Source: DATBAK01 sp036787815
GTDB lineage: Bacteria; Actinomycetota; Acidimicrobiia; IMCC26256; PALSA-610
Reading direction: 5' to 3'
Assembly (NCBI GenBank): GCA_036787815.1
Contig: DAIQOP010000023.1
Location: 1 to 23,995 of the forward strand
Length of the DNA stretch: 23,995 bases
Within the stretch, counting starts at the first letter, position 1, and each line of letters begins with the position of its first letter. The position numbers were made by a program, and so were the translations under genes. Below are positions 14,977 through 22,633 of this stretch, one piece after another. Below the pieces are notes generated by a model. The model saw only the letters and a list, made by a program, of their open reading frames with translations. It was not told the origin of the DNA and searched no databases.

Positions 14977-16012
14977 GCTTCATCCGCCGCGCCACCCGCG
15001 CGACGCCGAATCCCGCACCCGCCGTCGACGCGATCGCCGCGGCGGTGAGCGCGGCCCGACGCCGGGCCGACGGCGGCGAGGGTTGCAGCGGCCAGGCGAG
15101 GATCGCCGACTCGTTCGAGTAGGTCGGTGCCCAACCCTCCGCGCGCAACCGGGCGTTGGCGACGACCCACGGGTGCACGAGGTAGGGCAGCACTTCGGGG
15201 GGTGCGTCGCCCAGGCCGCTCGACCACAACCCCTGGAGCATCCGGCGCGCGATGTCGTCGGGGAGCGCGGGCGGGCCGTTGCCGACGAGGTCGCGGAGCG
15301 CCTCGTGCGACACCCAGCCGTCGGCCGCCACGTTGTAGGCACCGTCGAGGTCGCGCGCGAGGGCGAGCGCGAGCGCGGCCGCCGCGTCGTCGACGTGGAC
15401 GACCTGGATCGGACGCGTCGCGCCGCGCACCGTCGCGGGCGGGCGCCCGAGCGCCGCGCGGGCGAACACACCGTGGGCACCGGGCCCGACCACCGGCGCC
15501 ATCCGCAACGTCGTTGCCGTCGCCGCGGGGTTCCGTGCGCACCACTCGCCGAGCCGGCGCTCCTTCTCCGCATCGTGCAGGGCGGGCAGATAGCCCGGGC
15601 TGGGGCGCAGCGGCGAGGCCTCGGTGATCGGGACGGGATTGTTCGGCCAGGCGCCGTACACCGCCGCGCTCGAGGTCGAGACGATACGGCGCACCCCGAC
15701 GACCGCGGCCGCGTCGAGCATCCGGCGCGAACCCTCGAGGTTGACGTGGGCGAGCAGCGCGGTGTCGGGACCGCCCTCGACGATCCCGGCGAGGTGCACG
15801 ATCGTGTCGACGCCCTCGAGGATCGCGGTCAGGTCGCTCGACGCGATGTCGACCCGGTGGAACTCGAACCCACGCATCCGCCGGGCCGGCTCGCGCACGT
15901 CGAGGCCGACGACACGCGTCACGCCGGGCATGGCGTCGAGATGGGGAAGCAGGCGCTGGGCCAGGAGTCCGGCGACGCCGGTCACCGCGATCGTCTCGGG
16001 GGGCACGTCCAT
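14957..16012 (-). CDS. NAD-dependent epimerase/dehydratase-like (extended SDR), active site degenerate
   Basis: 351 residues from the ATG at 16012; a GTG at 16039 would add nine residues but overlap the divergent gene. The N-terminal Rossmann motif (IAVTGVAGLLAQRLL) and VHLAG are clear, and STSSAAVYG holds the expected Ser/Thr. The YxxxK pair is not intact: aligned on the following A-E-x-E-R, the Tyr and Lys positions are Pro and Asp (GYLPALHDAEKER). The C-terminus has a short hydrophobic segment (AALTAAAIASTAGAGFGVA) and a basic end, suggesting membrane association. It may bind NAD(P) and a nucleotide sugar or similar ligand without normal catalysis. It is convergent with the siroheme-decarboxylase-like gene (20-base overlap) and divergent from DUF2342, with starts 11 bases apart. 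Confidence 0.85.
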   Translation of the reverse strand: MDVPPETIAVTGVAGLLAQRLLPHLDAMPGVTRVVGLDVREPARRMRGFEFHRVDIASSDLTAILEGVDTIVHLAGIVEGGPDTALLAHVNLEGSRRMLDAAAVVGVRRIVSTSSAAVYGAWPNNPVPITEASPLRPSPGYLPALHDAEKERRLGEWCARNPAATATTLRMAPVVGPGAHGVFARAALGRPPATVRGATRPIQVVHVDDAAAALALALARDLDGAYNVAADGWVSHEALRDLVGNGPPALPDDIARRMLQGLWSSGLGDAPPEVLPYLVHPWVVANARLRAEGWAPTYSNESAILAWPLQPSPPSARRRAALTAAAIASTAGAGFGVARVARRMKLRRARL

Positions 16013-16017
16013 AGACT
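16012..16017 (+). promoter_or_regulatory. Predicted -10 box for leaderless DUF2342 gene
   Basis: TAGACT, six bases, then the GTG at 16024. The transcript would start on the GTG. The box overlaps the start codon of the divergent SDR gene. No -35 or Shine-Dalgarno is visible. Confidence 0.45.
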
Positions 16018-16023
16018 GATCGG

Positions 16024-17280
16024 GTGAGCGACGAACCACAAATGGGGCCGCCGGGTTGGCCCTTCGGCCCGGGCTTCGACCTCAACGAGCTGATGCGCAT
16101 GCTCCAGACGCCGGGCCCGGTGAACTGGGAGTTGGCGCGGCGCGTCGCGGCGGAGACCAGCACGGCCGACCGCGAGAGCCAGCAACCGATGATCGAAGCG
16201 CCGCTCGACGCGGCCGAGCGCGACCGGATCGTCGACATCGTGCGGGCCGCGCAGACCCATATCGCGGGCGCGACCGGGCTGAGCCACGCGCTCGGACTGC
16301 CGGTCGAGGTGGTCGACCGCACGGAATGGGCGGCGCGGACCCTCGAAGGGTTGCGGCCCGTGCTGATCGCGCTGGCCGAGGCGATCAGCCCTCCAGAAGA
16401 GGGAGACGCGACCGCCGCGGACGCGACGATCGAGCCTCCCTCACCCGACTTCGGGGCGGGGCCGTTCGGTGCGTTCGGACCCGACATGATGTCGGGGATG
16501 ATGGCGGCGCTCTCGCCCGTCCTCCTCGGTTGGCTGGCGGGCACACTGTCGGGCTTCCTCGCCCAGCTCGCGTTGGGCCAGTACGACCTGCCGCTGCCGC
16601 TCGCGGGTGAACCTGCGCTCACGTTCGTCGCGGTCAACATCGACGGCTTCGGCCGCGACTGGTCGCTCAACGCCACCGACCTGCGTTTCGCGCTGGCCCT
16701 GCGCGAAGTCGTCCACGGCGCGCAGCGATCCGTGCCCTGGGTGCGCGACCGCCTCGTGCGGCTCTCGAGCGAGTACGTCCGTCTCTACGAGCTCCAGCCC
16801 GACGCGCTCGAGCAGCAGTTCGAGGCGCTCACCAACTTCGACCTGTCGAACCCGGCCGCCCTCGAAGAGGTCGAGCTCCCCGACCCCGGGTCACTGCTCG
16901 ACGCGATGCAGACGCCCGCGCAACAACCCGTCCTCGAGGAGCTCCAGCGCTTCGCCGCGGTGCTCGAGGGGTACGCCGACACCGTCGTCGACCTCGTGGG
17001 TGAGCCGCTCGTGCCCTCGCTCGGCCAGATCGAGGAGGCGCTGCGCCGCCACCGCGTCGACCGGGGCCGCGCCGCCGATTTCGTCGACCGGATGCTCGGG
17101 CTCGAGCTCGGTCGTGAGCACTACGAGCTCGGCCACGCGTTCTGCCGCGGGGTGGTCGAGCGCGGAGGATTGGAGGCGCTCGACCGGTTGTGGGAGTCGG
17201 AGGCAATGGTGCCGACCCCCAACGAGCTCCAGGCGCCGGGGCTGTGGCTCGCCCGCATCGAGCTGACCGACCCCGAGTAG
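16024..17280 (+). CDS. DUF2342 family protein (zincin-like, F420-associated family)
   Basis: 418 residues, GTG start at 16024. Features: N-terminal GPPGWPFGPGFDLNELMRML, a Gly/Met-rich hydrophobic stretch about 150-185 (MMSGMMAALSPVLLGWLAG), and a helix with REVVHGAQRSVPW at 227-239. The overall order fits the DUF2342 family (putative hydrolase or coenzyme F420 biosynthesis-associated), whose M. tuberculosis member Rv3195 lies beside the PDZ/Lon gene. Zincin-like members are expected to have HExxH; here the first His is R227 while E228 and H231 remain, so metal-dependent proteolysis is doubtful. This comparison is from memory of the family. The gene is preceded by a leaderless-type promoter and converges on the MFS gene. 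Confidence 0.8.
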   Translation: MSDEPQMGPPGWPFGPGFDLNELMRMLQTPGPVNWELARRVAAETSTADRESQQPMIEAPLDAAERDRIVDIVRAAQTHIAGATGLSHALGLPVEVVDRTEWAARTLEGLRPVLIALAEAISPPEEGDATAADATIEPPSPDFGAGPFGAFGPDMMSGMMAALSPVLLGWLAGTLSGFLAQLALGQYDLPLPLAGEPALTFVAVNIDGFGRDWSLNATDLRFALALREVVHGAQRSVPWVRDRLVRLSSEYVRLYELQPDALEQQFEALTNFDLSNPAALEEVELPDPGSLLDAMQTPAQQPVLEELQRFAAVLEGYADTVVDLVGEPLVPSLGQIEEALRRHRVDRGRAADFVDRMLGLELGREHYELGHAFCRGVVERGGLEALDRLWESEAMVPTPNELQAPGLWLARIELTDPE

Positions 17281-17297
17281 CACTGCGCCGGCGGACT

Positions 17298-17311
17298 CGG
17301 CCGGCCGGCCG
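17298..17311. terminator. GC palindrome between convergent genes
   Basis: A 14-base perfect palindrome of alternating CGG/CCG lies between the DUF2342 stop and the MFS stop, where a bidirectional terminator would be expected. It has no T-tracts and could be chance in such GC-rich DNA. Confidence 0.25.
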
Positions 17312-17313
17312 GC

Positions 17314-18660
17314 TCAGCTGCCGGCGGGGAACGCGTCGGGGGGATCGTCGGGCCCGGCCGCCGGAGCGGGCGGCACCCGCCGGGCGCGGATGCGGGCCCG
17401 GAGGTGCCGCCGGGCGGCACGACCCGAGTCCGCCTGGGTGTCGGTGCGCGGGCGCGGAGCACGGAACGCTGCTTCGCCCGTGCCGTCGAGCACCGCGAGC
17501 GCCCGCCGCGTGGTGCCGATGTAGGAGAGCCCGGCGAAGAGCAGCACCAAGGCCAGCAGGAACAGGCCGCCGCGTTCCTTCCCCGGGAACAGGACCGCGA
17601 AGACGCCTCCGACCACCCAGACGATCTGGAATCGCGTCTCGAACCGCGCGAACGCGCGGCCGCGCGCCGCTTCGGGTGCGTCGCGTTGCACGATGCTGTC
17701 GAACACGAGGCGCGCACATGCGGCACCGCCGGCGATCGACAGAGCCGCGATCGAGAGCGAGACGCGACCCGACGATCGGGCGCCGAACACGAGCAGCACC
17801 GCGGGCACGAGGATCGAACCGCTGAGGATCCACTCTTCGCGGACCTTGCGCCGCAAGAGAGGTGCGAGCACCACGCCGATGCCGTTGCCGATCGCGCTCA
17901 TCGCGATCACGAAGCCGTAGACCCACGCGGCCTCGTGCTGCTTCTTGAGCAGGAAGCCCACGAAGAACGTCATGAAGCCCACGGCACCGCGCAGCAACCC
18001 CATCGCCGTGCCTGCGGCGAGGATGCTCGCCGAGTGCAGCTCCCTGCGCTCCTCGGTGGTCTCGGCCTCACCCACCCGTTGGGCCCGCGGGATCCGGAAC
18101 GACGCGACGGTGGCGGCGACGAACACGAACGCCCCGGCCCGCAGCACCCACGAACCGCCGACGGTCTTGAGGAACCCGGCCGCGACCGATCCTCCGAGGG
18201 TTCCCGCGAGCACCGAGATGAGCTGGAGGCGTGAGTTGGCCCGCACCAGCTGGGCCTCGTCTTCGACCACCGCGGGCACGAGCGAGCTCTTCGCGATGTT
18301 CTGCCCCTTCGACAGTACGAGCGAGCCGAACGCGAGCGGGTAGAGCGCGAGCCCCTTGATGTTCGCGGCCATGAAGAGGCAGAGCACCGCGCGGCCCGCG
18401 CACGACGCCATGAAGAGCAACCGGCGCCCGCCGCGGGTGCGGTCGAGGAACGGCCCGAGCACCGGGGCGACGATGGCGAACGGCGCCATCGTGAACAGCA
18501 GGTACAGGAGCACCTTGGGTCGGGCCGCGCTGGGATCTGCGCTGAAGAAGATGGAATCGGCGAGCGCGACCGTCACGAAGATGTCGCCGCTCACCCCGAC
18601 TGCATGGGCGAGTGCGAGCTTCGAAAAGGGCGATGCCGTGCTGTCGAGCGTTGTGCGCAC
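17314..18660 (-). CDS. MFS transporter
   Basis: 448 residues, GTG start at 18660. About 10-12 hydrophobic helices are visible, with an MFS-like loop between helices 2 and 3 (GPFLDRTRGGRRLL, the G-x-x-x-D-R-x-x-x-R-R motif A). A central cytoplasmic loop is near 200-220 and an Arg/Pro-rich cytoplasmic tail follows residue 395. The loop after the fourth helix (SKGQNIAKSSLVPAVV) resembles drug/metabolite efflux-type MFS members. The substrate cannot be inferred. It is divergent from ppk (67 bases between starts) and convergent with DUF2342. There is no Shine-Dalgarno site; TACCCT 12 bases upstream could start a nearly leaderless transcript. Confidence 0.88.
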   Translation of the reverse strand: MRTTLDSTASPFSKLALAHAVGVSGDIFVTVALADSIFFSADPSAARPKVLLYLLFTMAPFAIVAPVLGPFLDRTRGGRRLLFMASCAGRAVLCLFMAANIKGLALYPLAFGSLVLSKGQNIAKSSLVPAVVEDEAQLVRANSRLQLISVLAGTLGGSVAAGFLKTVGGSWVLRAGAFVFVAATVASFRIPRAQRVGEAETTEERRELHSASILAAGTAMGLLRGAVGFMTFFVGFLLKKQHEAAWVYGFVIAMSAIGNGIGVVLAPLLRRKVREEWILSGSILVPAVLLVFGARSSGRVSLSIAALSIAGGAACARLVFDSIVQRDAPEAARGRAFARFETRFQIVWVVGGVFAVLFPGKERGGLFLLALVLLFAGLSYIGTTRRALAVLDGTGEAAFRAPRPRTDTQADSGRAARRHLRARIRARRVPPAPAAGPDDPPDAFPAGS

Positions 18661-18715
18661 GTCCGTTCGCCCAGGGTACCGCCCGTGCGCCCCGGTGCGT
18701 CGAAGCGCCCTCGCG

Positions 18716-18721
18716 TACCAT
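18716..18721 (+). promoter_or_regulatory. Predicted -10 box for leaderless ppk operon
   Basis: TACCAT, six bases, then the GTG at 18728. This geometry supports the GTG as both transcript and translation start and sets the ppk start. No clear -35. It would drive the whole five-gene cassette. Confidence 0.45.
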
Positions 18722-18727
18722 TGCGGT

Positions 18728-20803
18728 GTGAGCCTCGTGGACGCGGTCGTAGGCGAGCCGGTCGATCCCGACGCTCGCTACCTCAACCGGGAGCTCTCCT
18801 GGCTCGACTTCAACGCCCGGGTGCTCGCACTCTCCGAAGACCCCGCGTTGCCGCTCCTGGAGCGGACGAAGTTCCTCGCGATCTTCTCGCAGAACCTCGA
18901 CGAGTTCTTCCAGGTCCGGGTCTCGGCGCTCAAGGACCAGATCGACGCCGGCCTGCGCCGAACGTCGCCCGACGGGCTCGATCAGGTGGAGCAGCTGCAC
19001 CTGATCCGGCGGCGGGTCGACGAGCTCGTGAGCCGGCAGGCCGCGGTGTTCACCAAGGAGATCGCGCCGGCGCTCGAGCAGGCCCGCATCCGGTTCGTGA
19101 GCTGGGACGAGATCGACGCCCCCGACCGCAACCACCTCGACGCGGAGTTCGAGGAGCGCATCTTCCCCGTGCTCACCCCGCTCGCCGTCGACCCGGCCCA
19201 CCCCTTCCCGTACATCTCGAACCTCTCGCTCAACCTGGCGATCATCGTGCGCGATCCCGCGCTCGAAGAAGATCGCTTCGCGCGCGTGAAGGTTCCGCCG
19301 CTGCTGCCGAGGTTCGTCGCCCTCCCCGACGGCGAGCGCTTCGTTCCGCTCGAGCAGGTGATCGCCGCGCACCTCGACGCGCTGTTCCCGGGCATGCTCG
19401 TCCTCGGGCACCACGTCTTCCGCGTCACGCGCGACACCGACTTCGAGCTCTCCGACGAATCCGAAGATCTGCTCAGCGCGATCGAGGTCGTGCTCCAACA
19501 ACGCACGAAGTTCGGACGCTCGGTGCGCCTCGAGATCGACACGACGATGACGTCGGAGGTGCTCGACCTGCTCTGCCGTGAGCTCGAGCTCGAGCCCGAC
19601 GAGGTGTCGGTGATCGACGCGCCCCTCGATCTCGGTGGTCTCTGGTCGCTCTACGAACTGCCCCGCGAGGAGTTGAAGTACCCACCGTGGCGCGGTGTGG
19701 TCCCGCCGCAGCTCGACGGCGACGACATCTTCGCCGACATCCGCGCCGGCGACGTGCTCGTGCACCTGCCCTACGAATCGTTCGCCGCGAGCGTCGAGGC
19801 GTTCGTCGCGGCCGCGGCACGCGACCCGCGGGTGCTCGCGATCAAGCAGACGCTCTACCGCGCCGGCGGCGACGAGGCCGGCATCGTCGCGTCGCTCGCC
19901 AAAGCGGCGCGCGAGGGCAAGCAGGTGGTGACGCTCGTCGAGCTCAAGGCGCGCTTCGACGAGCAGGCGAACATCGAACGGGCCCGCAGCCTCGAGCAGG
20001 CCGGCGTGCACGTCGTGTACGGGCTCGTGGGGTTGAAGACGCACTGCAAGGTGCTGCTCGTCGTGCGCCAGGAGGCCGACGGCATCCGCCGCTACTGCCA
20101 CGTCGGTACCGGCAACTACAACCCGAAGACCGCGACCCTCTACGAGGACCTCGGCGTGTTCTCCGCCGACCCCGCGCTCGGGGCCGACCTCTCCGAGCTC
20201 TTCAACTACCTCACCGGCTACGGCCGGCCGCGCGCACTGCGCCGCCTGATCGTCGCGCCGTCGTCGCTGCGCCCCGAGCTCACCCGTCGCATCGCGGAGC
20301 AGGGCCGGCCCGGCGGCCGGATCATCATGAAGATGAACGCGCTCGTCGATCCCGAGTTGATCGACGCGTGCTACGACGCCGCGCAGAAGGGTGCGGAGAT
20401 CGATCTCCTCATCCGCGGGATCTGCTGCCTGCATCCCGGTGTGCCCGGGCTGTCCGACCGCATTCGGGTGCGTTCCATCATCGGCCGCTTCCTCGAGCAT
20501 TCCCGCATCTTCCGGTTCGGCCCGCTCGACGGTCCGGCCGAGTACCTGATCGGCTCGGCCGATCTGATGCCCCGCAACCTCGACCGCCGCATCGAGGCCC
20601 TGCTCACCGTGACCGGTCCGAAGGAGCAGGCCCGGCTCGACGAGATCCTCGAGGTCGGCCTGGCCGACGACGTCGGCGCATGGGACCTCACCGCCGACGG
20701 CACCTGGAAGACCGTGCGCACGGGCACCGGGGTCGAGCTGCAGCGACGCCTCCAGGAGCTCGCCCTCGCCCGCCTCCAGGCGCGCGCCGAAGAGACGGTA
20801 TGA
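18728..20803 (+). CDS. ppk1: Polyphosphate kinase 1
   Basis: Reversibly makes long-chain polyphosphate from ATP. With the GTG at 18728 the protein has 691 residues, typical for PPK1. The N-terminus YLNRELSWLDFNARVL (18-33) is the standard PPK1 opening, and SQNLDEFFQVRVS follows. The autophosphorylated His is H439 in KTHCK and the second conserved His is H591 in GRFLEHSRIF. TGNYNP (461-466) and LIRGICCLHPGVPG (561-574) are further family marks. The frame is open far upstream, but nothing there is PPK-like. The TGA overlaps the ATG of the CHAD gene (ATGA at 20800). It is first in a tightly coupled operon; in M. tuberculosis ppk1 also neighbours mutT1. Confidence 0.97.
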   Translation: MSLVDAVVGEPVDPDARYLNRELSWLDFNARVLALSEDPALPLLERTKFLAIFSQNLDEFFQVRVSALKDQIDAGLRRTSPDGLDQVEQLHLIRRRVDELVSRQAAVFTKEIAPALEQARIRFVSWDEIDAPDRNHLDAEFEERIFPVLTPLAVDPAHPFPYISNLSLNLAIIVRDPALEEDRFARVKVPPLLPRFVALPDGERFVPLEQVIAAHLDALFPGMLVLGHHVFRVTRDTDFELSDESEDLLSAIEVVLQQRTKFGRSVRLEIDTTMTSEVLDLLCRELELEPDEVSVIDAPLDLGGLWSLYELPREELKYPPWRGVVPPQLDGDDIFADIRAGDVLVHLPYESFAASVEAFVAAAARDPRVLAIKQTLYRAGGDEAGIVASLAKAAREGKQVVTLVELKARFDEQANIERARSLEQAGVHVVYGLVGLKTHCKVLLVVRQEADGIRRYCHVGTGNYNPKTATLYEDLGVFSADPALGADLSELFNYLTGYGRPRALRRLIVAPSSLRPELTRRIAEQGRPGGRIIMKMNALVDPELIDACYDAAQKGAEIDLLIRGICCLHPGVPGLSDRIRVRSIIGRFLEHSRIFRFGPLDGPAEYLIGSADLMPRNLDRRIEALLTVTGPKEQARLDEILEVGLADDVGAWDLTADGTWKTVRTGTGVELQRRLQELALARLQARAEETV

Positions 20804-21741
20804 CCGCGAACCCCCCCGACACGCGACCGGACGTCACTCCGCCGGCCGCGGCCCCGGTGCCGGTGGAGGGCCGTGGGATCGCGGTCGTCCGCCGCGCCAT
20901 CGACGCCTCGTTGCAGCGGCTCCTCGTCGCCGATCCCGTCGCGCGGATCGGCCGGGACCCCGAAGGTGTGCACGAGGCGCGCGTCGCCACGAGGCGCCTG
21001 CGCTGCGATCTGCGCACGTTCGCACCGCTGCTCGACCCCGAGTGGACGAGCTCGCTTCGCAACGAGGTGCGGTGGCTCGGAGACCAGCTCGGCGTCGCAC
21101 GCGAAGCCGAGGTGCTGCTCGGGCACCTCCGCGAACGCGCCGGGGCGTTACCGCCCGAGATCGAGCTCGACGTCGGGCCGGTGCTCGACTCCGCGGTCGG
21201 CGATCGCGAAGCCGCGCAGGCACGCGTGCTCGAGGTGCTGCGCAGCTCCCGATATCTCGAGCTCGTCGACCGGCTCGTGCTGGCTACGATGGCGCCGCGC
21301 ATGCGGCCCGGTGCCGCGGCCGTGAAGACGCGCGACCTCACGCGTCTGGCCCGGCGGCCGTGGAAGCGGCTGCGGCGCGACTACCACGCGCTCGGCCCCG
21401 ATCCGTCCGACCCGGCACTCCACGCGCTGCGCATCCGGGCCAAGCGGGCCCGGTACGCGGTGGAGGCGGTCGCCGACGCGGTCGGCGGCGCCAAGCCGCA
21501 CGAGCTCGCCGCCGCGGTCACCGACCTCCAAGACGTGCTCGGCGCGCATCAGGACGCCGTCGTCGCCCAGTCGTGGCTCCAGGCTCGGGTGACCGACCCG
21601 ACGATCCCCAGGAGCGCGCCGGAGATCTACGCGGCCGGGATGCTCGCGGGGTTGTTGCGGGCCGACGCCATCAGCTCGGCGGGAGAGCTCGCGGTGGTCT
21701 GGCACCGGCTGAACCGCCCGAGCCTGCGCTCCTGGCTGTGA
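20800..21741 (+). CDS. CHAD-domain protein (predicted polyphosphate-binding)
   Basis: 313 residues. CHAD (conserved histidine alpha-helical domain) proteins bind polyphosphate granules through basic surfaces. The two signature helices are present: HEARVATRRLR (58-68) and LHALRIRAKRARY (207-219), rich in His, Arg and Lys. A third block, DLQDVLGAHQDA (242-253), is also typical. Residues 1-25 are a Pro-rich leader without a signal peptide. No CYTH domain is attached, unlike many CHAD fusions. The ATG overlaps the ppk stop and the TGA overlaps the GTG of the Nudix gene. Its place directly after ppk supports a role in polyphosphate localisation or control. Confidence 0.92.
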   Translation: MTANPPDTRPDVTPPAAAPVPVEGRGIAVVRRAIDASLQRLLVADPVARIGRDPEGVHEARVATRRLRCDLRTFAPLLDPEWTSSLRNEVRWLGDQLGVAREAEVLLGHLRERAGALPPEIELDVGPVLDSAVGDREAAQARVLEVLRSSRYLELVDRLVLATMAPRMRPGAAAVKTRDLTRLARRPWKRLRRDYHALGPDPSDPALHALRIRAKRARYAVEAVADAVGGAKPHELAAAVTDLQDVLGAHQDAVVAQSWLQARVTDPTIPRSAPEIYAAGMLAGLLRADAISSAGELAVVWHRLNRPSLRSWL

Positions 21742-22160
21742 ACGTGGGCGACCGAGCGACGCGCGAGGTGACCGCCGCCGGGGGTCTCGTGACCCGGCCC
21801 GGAGCCGGGGGTGGCGTCGAGATCGTGCTGGTGCACCGCCCGAAATACGACGACTGGACCTTCCCGAAGGGGAAGGTCGACGTCGGTGAGACCGACGAGC
21901 AGGCCGCAGCCCGCGAGGTCCGCGAGGAGACCGGGTTCGACTGCCGGCTCGGCGAGGAGCTCGCGACCGTGCGCTACACCGACAACCGCGGACGCCCGAA
22001 GCGGGTCCGTTACTGGTACATGACGATCACCGGCGGGACCGCCTCGGTACCGAACGACGAGGTCGACGAGCTGCGCTGGCTCGCGCCGCACGACGCGAGC
22101 ACACTGCTCACCTACGCCCACGACCAAGCCCTCGCGCGGCAACTCGGAGTTTCGCGATGA
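21738..22160 (+). CDS. Nudix hydrolase (MutT1 N-domain type)
   Basis: 140 residues from the GTG at 21738, which overlaps the CHAD stop (GTGA). The Nudix box is perfect: G45-x5-E51-x7-R59-E60-V-R-E63-E64-T-G66-F67. Such enzymes cleave nucleoside diphosphates linked to another group, with Mg bound by the Glu residues. WTFPKGK just before the box is typical of the MutT1/Ap4A hydrolase group. The stop overlaps the ATG of the histidine phosphatase gene (ATGA). Together the two equal the two domains of mycobacterial MutT1 (Rv2985), which acts on 8-oxo-dGTP, Ap4A and related nucleotides. The actual substrate here is unknown. Confidence 0.93.
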   Translation: MNVGDRATREVTAAGGLVTRPGAGGGVEIVLVHRPKYDDWTFPKGKVDVGETDEQAAAREVREETGFDCRLGEELATVRYTDNRGRPKRVRYWYMTITGGTASVPNDEVDELRWLAPHDASTLLTYAHDQALARQLGVSR

Positions 22161-22633
22161 CGATCTATCTCGTACGCCACGCCAAGGCCGGCGATCGCAG
22201 CCTCTGGCGGGGCGACGACTGGCTGCGACCACTGAGCCGCGCGGGCCGCTCCCAGGCCCGTGAGCTGATCACCCTGCTCCGCGACGCGCAGTTCGACCGC
22301 CTGCTCACGAGCCGTTTCGTGCGATGCATGGAGACGGTCGTGCCGATCGCCGGGGCCCGGCGGTTGCCGATCGAGATCGAGGAGTCGCTCGGCGAGGGCG
22401 GCGACGTCGAGGCCGCGCTCGCGCTCGTGCGCAAGCACATGGGCACCGGCGCGGTGATGTGCAGCCACGGCGACGTGATCCCGGCGCTCCTCTCGAGCCT
22501 CGCCGCGGGCGGTATCCACCTCGGCCCCGATCCTCGCTGCCCGAAGGGCAGCACCTGGGTGCTCGAAGGCGACGGCGGCGCCGACGTGGCGCGCGTGTCG
22601 TATCTCCCGCCCCCTCTCGCTCCCGGCGAGTGA
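22157..22633 (+). CDS. SixA-like histidine phosphatase
   Basis: 158 residues of the histidine phosphatase (phosphoglycerate-mutase-like) superfamily, SixA size class. R7-H8 in LVRHAKA carries the phosphorylated His. LTSRFVRCMET around R53 and SHGDVIP with H104 complete the phosphate pocket. SixA removes phosphate from phosphohistidine on HPt domains. The same fold forms the C-terminal domain of mycobacterial MutT1, and its position after the Nudix gene favours a nucleotide or polyphosphate-related role (inference). It is coupled at both ends by ATGA and GTGA overlaps. Confidence 0.92.
   Translation: MTIYLVRHAKAGDRSLWRGDDWLRPLSRAGRSQARELITLLRDAQFDRLLTSRFVRCMETVVPIAGARRLPIEIEESLGEGGDVEAALALVRKHMGTGAVMCSHGDVIPALLSSLAAGGIHLGPDPRCPKGSTWVLEGDGGADVARVSYLPPPLAPGE

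Noticed and set aside
18068..20500. 810-codon minus-strand frame opposite ppk
   Set aside because: Runs through the MFS and PPK genes in the wrong frames; PPK1 motifs on the plus strand are complete.
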